From contig JAEYKI010000006.1 in assembly GCA_023408315.1 (NCBI GenBank), forward strand, positions 186,001-250,000: a DNA stretch of 64,000 nt, written 5' to 3'. A program made the position numbers and the translations under genes. The DNA is from Bacillota bacterium (GTDB lineage Bacteria > Bacillota > Clostridia > Christensenellales > Christensenellaceae). A model generated the notes under the pieces. It saw only the letters and a program-made list of their open reading frames with translations, did not search any database and was not told the DNA's origin. Shown piece by piece: positions 8,210 to 16,469 of the stretch (positions are counted from its first letter, which is position 1; each line of letters begins with the position of its first letter).

Positions 8210-8222
8210 TTGGGTATCCCAA
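8210..8222. repeat. Short palindrome in the rhaD leader
   Basis: TTGGGTATCCCAA, a five-bp stem with a three-base centre, 43 bp upstream of the rhaD start. It may be a small hairpin in the leader or a protein site; no second copy seen. Confidence 0.3.
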
Positions 8223-8262
8223 CTGTTTAGTTTTTTCAGTCAACACCCAGATAACAGAATCC

Positions 8263-8274
8263 TGAAACGTTTCA
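8263..8274. promoter_or_regulatory. Perfect LacI operator TGAAACGTTTCA upstream of rhaD-rhaB
   Basis: A perfect 12-bp palindrome with central CG. It differs from the three TGAAAGGTTTCA sites only in the middle dinucleotide, so the same regulator (LacI 1) probably binds it. A CcpA-like catabolite repressor would also accept such a sequence. Confidence 0.6.
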
Positions 8275-8348
8275 ATAATCTTGAATAAGAATAGCCTTTT
8301 GATGAAATACAAAAGACTTTGCAACAAAATAAAATTCAGTTTATCAAT

Positions 8349-8377
8349 AATATAAGCCATTTTATTTTGTATGTCTA
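8349..8377 (-). promoter_or_regulatory. Candidate promoter for rhaD-rhaB
   Basis: Minus strand TAGACA (8372-8377), 17 bp, TATATT (8349-8354). It puts the operator at 8263 about 70 bp into the transcript, a roadblock position; another promoter nearer to the operator cannot be excluded. The rest of 8168-8422 is AT-rich without recognised content. Confidence 0.4.
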
Positions 8378-8422
8378 CCCGTTTTTGGCAGAAATCTGAT
8401 TTTGTTTTGTTCTATTAAAAAG

Positions 8423-9097
8423 TCACATCCCGTAAAATTCGGCCTTTTGCGCTATCCGGTAGAACACAACGGAAAGCAAAAATAATGAAAGCGCGCCAAA
8501 CGCAGCCATGGCGTAATAGCAGACGTCCATGGTTTTGCTGCCCGAAGCAATTTGAACAATTACGAATATCACCTGGTTTGCAAAGCCCACTGCTGATGCC
8601 AGTACGGAAACCCACGCAAAGGCGGCGGGTATTTTTTTGCTCTTGCTATTGCCCTGATACGCAAATGAAACCAAAAAAGCGGCGAATATAAGTTGCGGGA
8701 TAATAGAAAACAAGATATACAGCGTTTGCTGCACATTAATGGTGCTGTGATATTCCGCCACATTGTAGAAGTATGTTAATTTGGGCATTACATAATAAAA
8801 CACAAGTATGAGCAGAACCCAAAACATATTTTTAAAAAACAAATCTTTATTTTGCTTCCTGCCCAAAAGCCCGGAATAAAAAACCAAAGAGGCAATTACC
8901 ACCAATCCAAACTGGTCAGCTATACTGCTTAAAATGCCAAGCACGATAGACTTTGCGTCGTACGCATTCGTTACCGTCTGGTAGAAAAAAACCGACAGCA
9001 ATACCGTAGCGGCAACAAACAAACATCCCGCCGCAATACCGGCGATATACCAGTTTTTCATACGCACTTCTTTTTTCTGCCCAATAAGCTCTTCCAT
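8423..9097 (-). CDS. Membrane protein of unknown function
   Basis: 224 residues; not recognised as a known family. Start at 9097 has GGAG seven bases upstream. After a charged N-terminus there are about six hydrophobic segments, the first near residues 15-38, then around 48-70, 85-105, 125-150, 160-185 and 195-215, with short charged loops such as GRKQNKD and QGNSKSKK. It ends 256 bp upstream of the rhamnose aldolase gene and could be either the last gene of a unit from the 10-15 kb transporter side or a single gene. The 248 bp upstream (9098-9345) hold no recognised element apart from AT-rich sequence suitable for a promoter. Confidence 0.65.
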   Translation of the reverse strand: MEELIGQKKEVRMKNWYIAGIAAGCLFVAATVLLSVFFYQTVTNAYDAKSIVLGILSSIADQFGLVVIASLVFYSGLLGRKQNKDLFFKNMFWVLLILVFYYVMPKLTYFYNVAEYHSTINVQQTLYILFSIIPQLIFAAFLVSFAYQGNSKSKKIPAAFAWVSVLASAVGFANQVIFVIVQIASGSKTMDVCYYAMAAFGALSLFLLSVVFYRIAQKAEFYGM

Positions 9098-9345
9098 AAC
9101 GTATCTCCTTTTTTGTTATTGTTTTTGAAAATCAAAATAATTTGCCTGTTCAAAACGGCAATCAAAACTTGGTACTAATAAAATAACAGAGTGATACAAA
9201 CAGGATTCATTATAACACAATCAAGTTCATATTGTTCAAACATTTTATCAATTTACGCAATAAAGCAAGATACGGAGCCGCATCCTGTTTTTTTGGGGCA
9301 AAAACCTGCACCGCCGTACTGCACTGCAATTGCAATCGCAAGCAC

Positions 9346-10164
9346 CTATTCTTCTATCCCAAATAATTCTTTTAACGCCTGGGCATATTCCTGGCGGTTC
9401 CTGGGTATAAAACGGGAAACGCTGCCGTCCGGCATTGTGGAACGGAATTCGCGCACTTTAATTGCGGCAACCGGATCAAAAATATCCGCAATTGTGTTCC
9501 GCCCGTTTTTCGTAGGCAGATGCACCATTGTATTTTTCAAAAAAATAGAATCCGGATGCGTGGTGCACCAGTAATGCGCATAATAAAAATCAATGGGCAG
9601 CGCGCGCTCCTCTGTAAACGAAAAAAAGTTTTCCCAGTCTTTGTCTTTAAAAGCCCTCTGCACCAGGTATCCAAGAACATCGTCCTGTATAATCCTGAAA
9701 GAGATTCCGCATTGCTCCTGCACAAGCCCAACCTCAAAAACAAGAGGCCGCACATAAGTAGGCACTCCCACGCCCACATCGCATATATAAGAGATTCCGC
9801 CAATCTTTACTTTGGATATCCTGTGCCTTTTCAGCGGCGCTTTCAGCGGTTCGTTCCACATCCAGCGGCCAAAATACTCCACCGGCCCAAATCCCAGTTG
9901 GCTTAAAAGCCAGGAAAATAGTCCGTTTACCTCAAAACAATATCCGCCCCTCCTGCGCACAACAATCTTGTTGTATACTGACTCCACATCCAGCGTAAGC
10001 GGCTTCCCGTCCATTATTTCCAGATTTTCATATGGAACAGCGTACGAATGCGCTTCATGCACCCCATATAATCCTGCCTCGTCCAATTTTACCAAACTTC
10101 CATAACCGATCCGCTCAAGATAATTGTCCACAGATAATTCACGTTTAAATAACTCGTTTTTCAT
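9346..10164 (-). CDS. Arylamine N-acetyltransferase
   Basis: 272 residues from the ATG at 10164 (GGAG seven bases upstream); usual length for the NAT family. Transfers acetyl from acetyl-CoA to arylamines, hydrazines or related amines. The catalytic cysteine is in RRGGYCFEVN, the family's hallmark; the histidine and aspartate of the triad are expected in the KRHRISKV and CDVGVG segments. It lies 118 bp downstream of the last permease gene of ABC transporter 1, separated by a strong hairpin (10205-10237), so it may be partly read through from that operon. No link to sugar metabolism is evident. Confidence 0.88.
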   Translation of the reverse strand: MKNELFKRELSVDNYLERIGYGSLVKLDEAGLYGVHEAHSYAVPYENLEIMDGKPLTLDVESVYNKIVVRRRGGYCFEVNGLFSWLLSQLGFGPVEYFGRWMWNEPLKAPLKRHRISKVKIGGISYICDVGVGVPTYVRPLVFEVGLVQEQCGISFRIIQDDVLGYLVQRAFKDKDWENFFSFTEERALPIDFYYAHYWCTTHPDSIFLKNTMVHLPTKNGRNTIADIFDPVAAIKVREFRSTMPDGSVSRFIPRNRQEYAQALKELFGIEE

Positions 10165-10204
10165 ATTGTTTCTCCATACAGCCAGATTTTTACCCCTGTT
10201 TATA

Positions 10205-10237
10205 CAAAGATGGCAGACCCGCAGCCCGCCATCTTTG
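10205..10237. terminator. Hairpin between ABC transporter 1 and the N-acetyltransferase gene
   Basis: CAAAGATGGC (10205-10214) pairs perfectly with GCCATCTTTG (10228-10237), a ten-bp stem with a 13-base loop. No long T-run follows on the minus strand, so it may be an mRNA 3'-end stabiliser or weak terminator rather than a full intrinsic terminator. Confidence 0.45.
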
Positions 10238-10282
10238 CTTTTCTGTTTCAAAATTTTTGCGGTTTATACGACACAAAAACAA

Positions 10283-11272
10283 TTATCTGTTCATTCTCTC
10301 ACGTACATAGGCAATCAGCATCAGCAGAAGGATAATGCCGTATCCTACCCATTTTCCGGCGTCTCCCCAGCCAAACGCCACAAACAGGTTCGTGAGCGTC
10401 TGCAATACAACGGCGCCCAATATTACGCCAATGTAATTGCCTTCGCCGCCATTGAGAGACATCCCGCCAATAACAACCGCCGCAATGCTGGGCATTACGT
10501 ACATGGAAGCCATGTCTTTGAACGCCTGGCCCTGATTGCCTATCAAAAGCAATCCCACCAGGCCCGCTATCACGCCGCTGACCATGAACGCCGTGGTCCT
10601 CACCCGCTTTACATTGATGCCGCTTAAATAAGCTGTTACAGGATTGGAACCAACCCCCTTGATCTTAACCCCGATTTTGGTTCGGTACATGATAAACATT
10701 ACCACAAACGCCACCGCAATCAATACCCACAAAATATTGGGCCACATGCCGGACATTTTGGCGGACAACTGAACCAAAACGGGCGAAGGTTGGCCGGTTA
10801 TGCTGGTGCCTGCAGAATACACATTTACGACGCCCTGCACAATATTTGCCATGGCCATTGTGACAACCAGGGAAGGCAGCTTTACATACGCCGTCAAAAG
10901 GCCGTTTCCAAGCCCCACAAGGCAACCCACGCCAATGGCGATCAATATCGCGAGCCACAATGTTTCATTTTGGCCGTCCATCGCCCGCGCAGTCAACACG
11001 GCAACCAGAGTAGCCGTATAACCTACAGACAGGTCTATATCTCCCCCCGCACAAATCACAAGCATCTGGCACAACCCAAACAAGGCAATGAAGGTAGCAA
11101 ATTTAAAGGTAAGCAGTACCTGGGAAAGCGAAAGAAACGATCCGGTTACAATCTGGCCCACAATATACAGAACCACAATCAAAACAACAGCAATAATCAT
11201 TTTCCTGTATCTTTGAAAAGAATTGTACGCCGTTATTCTGTTTCCTTTAAGTCCGATCATATTTTTTTCCAT
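10283..11272 (-). CDS. Ribose-type ABC transporter permease, subunit B of transporter 1
   Basis: 329 residues with eight to ten membrane-spanning segments; belongs to the RbsC/AraH (CUT2) permease family. Diagnostic blocks: CAGGDIDLSVGYTATL in the first half and the SIAAVVIGGMSLNGGEGNYIG block near the C-terminus. It follows a second, different permease (11276) by three bases, so the pair probably forms a heterodimeric channel in the cytoplasmic membrane. Start at 11272 with GGAGG ten bases upstream inside the preceding gene. Last gene of the operon binding protein-ATPase-permease-permease. Confidence 0.92.
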   Translation of the reverse strand: MEKNMIGLKGNRITAYNSFQRYRKMIIAVVLIVVLYIVGQIVTGSFLSLSQVLLTFKFATFIALFGLCQMLVICAGGDIDLSVGYTATLVAVLTARAMDGQNETLWLAILIAIGVGCLVGLGNGLLTAYVKLPSLVVTMAMANIVQGVVNVYSAGTSITGQPSPVLVQLSAKMSGMWPNILWVLIAVAFVVMFIMYRTKIGVKIKGVGSNPVTAYLSGINVKRVRTTAFMVSGVIAGLVGLLLIGNQGQAFKDMASMYVMPSIAAVVIGGMSLNGGEGNYIGVILGAVVLQTLTNLFVAFGWGDAGKWVGYGIILLLMLIAYVRERMNR

Positions 11273-11275
11273 GCG

Positions 11276-12304
11276 CTAGTTGCCTCCCTTCAGAACGGAT
11301 TTTTCATTGATGGTTGCGTAAATTGCGGAAGAAGCAATCGCGACGATAATAATCACCCCGCTTACCAGCGTCTGGTATGCGTCCGGCAGGTTGGCAAAAA
11401 ATATGATCTTATTTACCAGGCTTAATATGATCGCGCCCAATATTGCAAAAAATATGTTGCCTTTTCCGCCGTTCAGCGCTATGCCGCCAATCACCGCGGC
11501 GGCGATTGCCTGCAGTGTGAGCGGGTCGCCAATTCTGGCGCTCCCAGCCTGGTTTTGCGCCACAAAATACAGCGCGCATAAAAACAAAAAGAAAGAATTC
11601 AAAATATACGCCGTCGTCTGTATTTTAGCGGTATTGATGCCGCTTTGGTAAGCCGTAATACGGTTGGAGCCAACCGCAAAAATATATCTGCCCGTTTTTG
11701 TCCTGCTGACAAAATACCATAAAATACAGGCGCCAATCACCAGTAAAACGGAAGTCGGGATAACCGCCCCAAAACTCTTAAAGAAGTCCGGCATGTCTGT
11801 TACCGCTTTAAAATCAAAAAACGCCCGCATCCAGTTAACGGCCTGGCCTCCGGGCGTGGGCATAACAAACAGCGCAATTCCATACCAGATATAAGAAGTG
11901 GCAAAGGTGGCAATGATGGGAGGCAATTTTAAATACCCCACCGCAAAGCCGTTTAAAAGCCCAATCCCCAGCATAACGCCCGCTGTAATCACAAGCGCCC
12001 AAACGCCGGAAACCGGGTCTTTTGCGTCCATGGTTCTGGCCAAAACGCACAACATAAGCGCCATGGACGTTCCGCAGGAAAGGTCCAGCCCGCCGGAAAC
12101 AAGAACAATCGCCTGCCCCATCGCCATCAAAATCAGCGGTGCAAAAGAATTAATACTATTTTTTAATGAAGAAGGCTGAAAAAAGTTGTTCTGCAATATG
12201 GCGACAATAACGATCATCGCAATAAAAATGATCACCGGTGCAGAATCCTGCCGGGAGAACCATTTTACTACGGTATTGCGCTTGGAATTAGCAATGGAAT
12301 TCAT
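11276..12304 (-). CDS. Ribose-type ABC transporter permease, subunit A of transporter 1
   Basis: 342 residues from the ATG at 12304, which overlaps the stop codon of the ATPase gene and has a GGAGGGAG site; a longer frame to 12430 lies wholly inside the ATPase gene and is rejected. CUT2 permease family: VLVSGGLDLSCGTSMAL in the first half and AIAAAVIGGIALNGGKGNIF in the second, about ten membrane segments. Works with the permease at 10283 and the ATPase at 12304. Substrate unknown, but the promoter array shared with the microcompartment operon says that the imported sugar feeds that pathway. Confidence 0.92.
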   Translation of the reverse strand: MNSIANSKRNTVVKWFSRQDSAPVIIFIAMIVIVAILQNNFFQPSSLKNSINSFAPLILMAMGQAIVLVSGGLDLSCGTSMALMLCVLARTMDAKDPVSGVWALVITAGVMLGIGLLNGFAVGYLKLPPIIATFATSYIWYGIALFVMPTPGGQAVNWMRAFFDFKAVTDMPDFFKSFGAVIPTSVLLVIGACILWYFVSRTKTGRYIFAVGSNRITAYQSGINTAKIQTTAYILNSFFLFLCALYFVAQNQAGSARIGDPLTLQAIAAAVIGGIALNGGKGNIFFAILGAIILSLVNKIIFFANLPDAYQTLVSGVIIIVAIASSAIYATINEKSVLKGGN

Positions 12305-13818
12305 CAGGCTCCCTCCTTGTTCTGTGTGTTTACCTGCATGGACATAGAAATGATTGATTCCTCGTTGATCTTGTTGCCTTCTATTTCGCCCACTATTTTT
12401 CCTTCGTACATAACAAGCACCCTGTCGCAATAGCTGATGAGCTCTTCATTGTCGCTCGCATACAGTATTACGCTCATATTTTTTTCTTCAATCAGTTTCA
12501 TAATAAACTGGTACATGTCGCGTTTGGCTCCAACGTCAACGCCTTTTGCAGGGTCTGCCAGAAGCAGAACGTTTGTGTCAAAATTAAGCCATTTCCCCAC
12601 AACCACCTTTTGCTGGTTGCCGCCCGAGAGATTGTCCACGGTCTTATCTATGCCATCCGTTACGATGGAAAGTTTCTTTACAACTTCCCTGCACTCTTCC
12701 CTGTACCTTTTAATGGGCGTGAGCAGAGGCTGTTTTTTAAACGCCAGTTTAGGGTAAATAAGGTTCGTATAAATGGAGTCCTTCAGCATCAGCCCTTCCA
12801 CCTGGCGGTCACCGGGAACCAAAAATATACCGTTCCTAATGGCATTAACCGGTTTGGTAAGGGCAACCTTTTTGTTTTTCACTTCAACGTTTGCCCGGGT
12901 CTCACTGTAATTCCCCGCGAGAGCCAGCATCAATTCGTTCTGCCCCTGCCCCTGCAATCCCCCGACGCCGAGCACTTCCCCTTTTTTTAAGTTAAAAGAA
13001 ATATTTTTAAGATATTTTCCGTAGTTCATATTTTCAACGTTCAGCATTATTTCATCGGAAACTTTCTTATATTCTTTCTCCTGATTGAATGTTTCCGTTT
13101 CGCCCGTAATCATTTTAATGATTTCGTTGCAGTCTTTTTCGCAAGTGCTAAAATCCAGTTCGCCCACATTCTTGCCGTTTCTGAAAACAACAACATCGTC
13201 GCAGATCTCAAGAATCTCCCATAACCTGTGCGATGTAAAAATCATGGATACGCCTTTTGCCGCCAAATCACGCATATACTTAAAAAGAGCAGCCACCTGC
13301 GTTTGCTCCAATGCAGCCGTAGGTTCGTCCAGAATCAAAAGCTGCGGGTCTTCGGAAATCGCTTTTGCAATTTCAACCAACTGCTTTTCACCCGGGTCAA
13401 GCTGATTCACAGTTCTGGATATATCAAAGCCAGGCAAAAACCTGTCTAAAATATTCTTCGATAATTCCTTTGCGTGTGTATTGTTGAGAAAAAGCCTGTC
13501 TTTTTTCTCAAAACTCAGCACAATATTCTGCCAAACGGTTAAATGGGGAAGCAGGCTCAAATTCTGGAACGCCATGGATATTCCGGCGCGTTTGGCGTCA
13601 ATTGGATTTTTAAAACAAATTTTTTCACCGTTATAGGTAATCGTTCCCTTGTCGGCAAGGTATACGCCCGTTATAATTTTTGAAAGCGTGCTTTTCCCGG
13701 ATCCATTGGCGCCCAGTAAACCGGTTATCTTTCCCTTTTTGCAGGTAATGTTTCCGTTGGACAAAGCTGCCACGCCGCCAAAACGCTTTTCAATATTCTT
13801 TGCTTCCAATAAGATCAT
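12304..13818 (-). CDS. Ribose-type ABC transporter ATPase, transporter 1
   Basis: 504 residues with two fused ATPase domains, as in RbsA/MglA. First domain: Walker A GANGSGKST (residues 36-44), signature LDPGEKQ, Walker B LLILDEPTAAL. Second domain: degenerate P-loop VPGDRQVEG as usual for the family, intact signature LSGGNQQK, but Walker B reads VLLLADPAKG, with Asp where the catalytic glutamate normally stands and Ala before it. So both the usual degenerate site and an altered second site are present; how it couples hydrolysis is unclear. The start has AAGGGAAG upstream. The 100-bp gap to the binding-protein gene contains a perfect palindrome. Confidence 0.93.
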   Translation of the reverse strand: MILLEAKNIEKRFGGVAALSNGNITCKKGKITGLLGANGSGKSTLSKIITGVYLADKGTITYNGEKICFKNPIDAKRAGISMAFQNLSLLPHLTVWQNIVLSFEKKDRLFLNNTHAKELSKNILDRFLPGFDISRTVNQLDPGEKQLVEIAKAISEDPQLLILDEPTAALEQTQVAALFKYMRDLAAKGVSMIFTSHRLWEILEICDDVVVFRNGKNVGELDFSTCEKDCNEIIKMITGETETFNQEKEYKKVSDEIMLNVENMNYGKYLKNISFNLKKGEVLGVGGLQGQGQNELMLALAGNYSETRANVEVKNKKVALTKPVNAIRNGIFLVPGDRQVEGLMLKDSIYTNLIYPKLAFKKQPLLTPIKRYREECREVVKKLSIVTDGIDKTVDNLSGGNQQKVVVGKWLNFDTNVLLLADPAKGVDVGAKRDMYQFIMKLIEEKNMSVILYASDNEELISYCDRVLVMYEGKIVGEIEGNKINEESIISMSMQVNTQNKEGA

Positions 13819-13848
13819 ACAAATATCACTTCCCTTATGTAAATAATA

Positions 13849-13884
13849 TATTGCAGAAGCAGAATTAATTCTGCTTCTGCAATA
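13849..13884. repeat. Perfect 36-bp palindrome between binding-protein and ATPase genes
   Basis: Eighteen bases (TATTGCAGAAGCAGAATT) are followed at once by their exact reverse complement, without loop. No T-run follows on the minus strand, so it is not a classic terminator. In sugar ABC operons a hairpin at this place typically protects the 3' end of the binding-protein message and lowers expression of the ATPase and permease genes; that is my inference here. Confidence 0.6.
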
Positions 13885-13919
13885 CTGTTTAATGGTTGTT
13901 ATCGATCTAGATGTATGGC

Positions 13920-15095
13920 TTATTTGAACAATGCATCCGCATCGGCCTGTGTGATCACTTCAGACAGAAGGTAATCATCCGGCTGGTCTTTCAAAAGCTT
14001 CCAGCCTTCGTCAAAGTTCTCATCTGTAAAGAATGTGCTTACCTTGTAATAATAGACATTGTCTTTCAGCACGCCGTCTTTGAAATCTTTACCCTGAGCC
14101 AGGCTGATTGCCAGGCGGAACGCTGTGCCGCCGATTCCCGGAGGATTGGGCTGTGCGCAGGCCTTAAAGTCGGCTTTTTCCTGGCGGAGTTTATCCCATT
14201 CTTTGAAGAACGCGGTGCCCGGATCGCCAAACATCACTTTGGGCAATTTGCCTGCATCCTGGAATGCAGAGAGGCAACCAAACGCCATACCGTCCTGTGT
14301 GATAACGCCGTCAATCTGCTGGCCGGCGCCGATCATCTGAGCGGCAACCTGCTTGGCCTTGGTCTGATCCCATCCGCCGGACTGCGTCTGGAGAAGTTTG
14401 ATGTCAGGATATTTGGCAAGAACGTCTTTAACCGCCTGCTCACGGGCCACGTTGGCAGGATGTCCTTCCAGGCCCATAACGTCGATCAGGTTGCCCTTCT
14501 GCAGCGTGCTGGCAATGAACTCAACATTCTTGGTCATCCATGCATAGTGGTCCAGGGTTACCTGCAGGGTTCCCGGAGCTTCCGCGGAAGCGTCGAATAC
14601 AACTACCAGTTTGCCTGCCTTTTGGGCCTCTGCAATGGGTTCTGATAAAGCTGTGTTGTCGTTGGGGTTTAAAAGAATTACGTTTACAGCCGGGTCGTCC
14701 ACAAAGTTGCGGATGATCTGCGCCTGTTCGTTGGCGTCGCCGTTTGTGGTATTATTAACAAGTTTGTAATCCTTAATAACGCCCGCGGCTTTGTATTCGT
14801 CTCCAACCGCTTTCAGGTCACGGATCATAATATCGCGCCAGGATGTACCCGAAGATCCGGTCGAAATTCCTACAACAATGTCGCCTTTGGGAACAATTTT
14901 CGTCAGTGTTCCGGAAGCGGCCGAAGCTGCCTCGGAGGGCGCCGCGGAAGACGCCGCCTCAGACGGGGCGCTTGTAGCAGCAGCGGCCGACGATGCGGGT
15001 GCAACCGACGATGCAGCCGGTGTGGTATTGGAGCATCCCACTAACATGGCGGCAATTATTGCTAAGCATACGATAACAATGGTTAGCTTTTTCAT
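13920..15095 (-). CDS. Sugar ABC transporter substrate-binding lipoprotein, transporter 1
   Basis: 391 residues. Signal peptide with lipobox LVGC (Cys21), then a low-complexity linker of Ala/Ser/Pro repeats (about residues 25-62), then a periplasmic-binding domain of the ribose/xylose type starting around VVGISTGSSGTSWRD. Family marks are VILLNPNDNTALSEPIAEA (a version of the NP.d...l.p.i..A block) and IDGVITQDGMAFG. Binds an unknown sugar outside the membrane. First gene of the operon; promoter and a 9-bp phased ACAAA array lie at 15236-15300. The neighbouring divergent operon for isomerase, kinase and dehydrogenase has the same control elements, so it should supply their substrate. Confidence 0.92.
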   Translation of the reverse strand: MKKLTIVIVCLAIIAAMLVGCSNTTPAASSVAPASSAAAATSAPSEAASSAAPSEAASAASGTLTKIVPKGDIVVGISTGSSGTSWRDIMIRDLKAVGDEYKAAGVIKDYKLVNNTTNGDANEQAQIIRNFVDDPAVNVILLNPNDNTALSEPIAEAQKAGKLVVVFDASAEAPGTLQVTLDHYAWMTKNVEFIASTLQKGNLIDVMGLEGHPANVAREQAVKDVLAKYPDIKLLQTQSGGWDQTKAKQVAAQMIGAGQQIDGVITQDGMAFGCLSAFQDAGKLPKVMFGDPGTAFFKEWDKLRQEKADFKACAQPNPPGIGGTAFRLAISLAQGKDFKDGVLKDNVYYYKVSTFFTDENFDEGWKLLKDQPDDYLLSEVITQADADALFK

Positions 15096-15235
15096 TTCTT
15101 TCCTCCTGTATATTTTTTTATTTATTGCACTCTTTGGTACAATAAAACTATATTGCGAAACATTTGGCTAAAAAGGCCTAAGAATTAATAACACTTTGTA
15201 TCTTTTTAAGTTCAGTATGAATAATTAATCAATAA

Positions 15236-15267
15236 TTTGTATTGTTTGTCTAATTTGTATGTTTTGT
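15236..15267 (-). promoter_or_regulatory. Array of four ACAAA units with 9-bp period (transporter 1 promoter)
   Basis: On the minus strand ACAAA occurs at 15263-15267, 15254-15258, 15245-15249 and 15236-15240, exactly every nine bases, starting 4 bp after the -10 box. Units read ACAAA followed by ACAT, TTAG, CAAT, TTAT. Position over the transcription start suggests a repressor operator. The same kind of array is at 15417-15448 and 29825-29865. Confidence 0.65.
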
Positions 15268-15271
15268 ATCG

Positions 15272-15300
15272 ATTATAGCATCCGGTTTCCCCAAATGCAA
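15272..15300 (-). promoter_or_regulatory. Sigma-A promoter of ABC transporter 1 operon
   Basis: Minus strand TTGCAT (15295-15300), 17-bp spacer, TATAAT (15272-15277). The unusual -35 TTGCAT is identical in the promoters at 15388 and 29861. Leader to the ATG at 15095 is about 170 nt. Confidence 0.75.
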
Positions 15301-15387
15301 TACAAAACAAAAATTTTTTATATTTCTATTTTTCTGTATTTTTATGGGTTTTATAAAAAATAGTTCGTTTGGCCCAAATTTCTATAC

Positions 15388-15416
15388 TTGCATTTTTGTT
15401 TTTTTTTTATTATCAT
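15388..15416 (+). promoter_or_regulatory. Sigma-A promoter of the isomerase-kinase-dehydrogenase operon
   Basis: TTGCAT (15388-15393), 17-bp spacer largely of T, TATCAT (15411-15416). Diverges from the promoter at 15272-15300 with about 90 bp between the two -35 boxes. Leader to the ATG at 15546 is about 120 nt. Confidence 0.7.
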
Positions 15417-15448
15417 ACAAATAATACAAATCATTCAACACAAACAAG
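15417..15448 (+). promoter_or_regulatory. ACAAA array with 9-bp period (isomerase operon promoter)
   Basis: ACAAA at 15417-15421 and 15426-15430, then weaker units TCAAC at 15435 and ACAAG at 15444, all in the same 9-bp phase, beginning directly after the -10 box. Same orientation relative to transcription as in the other two arrays. Confidence 0.6.
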
Positions 15449-15545
15449 TATTTGATTTTGCGGACCGGGGATTGATGATTGGATTATCAGCAACACAAAT
15501 TTATCTTTTCGTTTAAAAAAATAAAATTTGGGAGGCTCAGAAAAA

Positions 15546-16466
15546 ATGAAGCTAGGATTTGTAAGCGCAATACTGCCCGAGTATACATTTGAAGAATTGA
15601 TCAAATACACAGGGCGCATTCAAATGGACTGTGTGGAAGTGGCTTGTTGGCCCGCGGGAAAAGCGGAAAGGCGTTACGCGGGCGTTACCCATATCGACGT
15701 AACATCACTGAACCCGCAAAAAATTGAAGAAATCCAAAAATGCCTGACGGAAAACAGTGTCCGGATCTCCGCCATCGGCTATTACCCCAATCCCCTGGAT
15801 GCGGACATGGCGCAGCGCGAGGTTTTTGTGGCCCACATTAAAAAATGCATCGAGGCCGCATCTAAGCTGCAGGTAAACCTTATGAACACCTTTATCGGCA
15901 AGAACCCTGCTGCTTCCATAGCCGAAAACATGCAGGAATTCAAGAAAGTGTGGCCGGACATCATTAAATTTGCGGAAGGCCACGGGGTACGAATCGGTAT
16001 TGAAAACTGCCCTATGTATTTCTCTTTGGACGAATGGCCGGGCGGCAAAAATCTGGCGTCCACTCCTAAGATATGGGAAGATATGTTCTCCGTTATAGAC
16101 AGCAAAAGCTTCGGGCTCAATTACGACCCCTCCCACCTTGTGTGGCAGCAGATGGATTACATCCGCCCCATTTATGATTTTGCAGAAAAAATATTCCATT
16201 TTCATATCAAGGATGTCGCTTTTTACAAGGATAAGTATAACAAAGTGGGCCCCATGGCTACGCCGCTTGAATACCACACGCCCAAACTCCCTGGCCTGGG
16301 GGACATCAACTGGGGCCGGACAATTTCTGCGCTGTACGATATCAAATTCGACGGCTGCGCCGTTATAGAGGTTGAAGACCGCGCGTTTGAAGGCAGCCTG
16401 GAACTTAAATTAAAATCTATAGAGCTCTCCAAGCGTTATATCAATCATTTTATTTGTCAGGGGTAA
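15546..16466 (+). CDS. Sugar phosphate isomerase/epimerase-like TIM-barrel protein
   Basis: 306 residues from the ATG at 15546, with GGGAGG 11 bases upstream; an upstream in-frame start at 15528 lacks a site. Belongs to the AP-endonuclease-2-like TIM-barrel family that includes xylose isomerase-like epimerases and IolE/IolI. Metal-ligand blocks visible: GIENCP (Glu), LNYDPSHLVWQQ (Asp, His), FHFHIKDV (His) and VIEVEDR (Glu). First gene of a three-gene operon with a PfkB kinase and an MocA-type dehydrogenase. The precise reaction cannot be read from sequence; isomerisation or epimerisation of a keto-sugar or its phosphate is most likely. Confidence 0.85.
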   Translation: MKLGFVSAILPEYTFEELIKYTGRIQMDCVEVACWPAGKAERRYAGVTHIDVTSLNPQKIEEIQKCLTENSVRISAIGYYPNPLDADMAQREVFVAHIKKCIEAASKLQVNLMNTFIGKNPAASIAENMQEFKKVWPDIIKFAEGHGVRIGIENCPMYFSLDEWPGGKNLASTPKIWEDMFSVIDSKSFGLNYDPSHLVWQQMDYIRPIYDFAEKIFHFHIKDVAFYKDKYNKVGPMATPLEYHTPKLPGLGDINWGRTISALYDIKFDGCAVIEVEDRAFEGSLELKLKSIELSKRYINHFICQG

Positions 16467-16469
16467 GAT

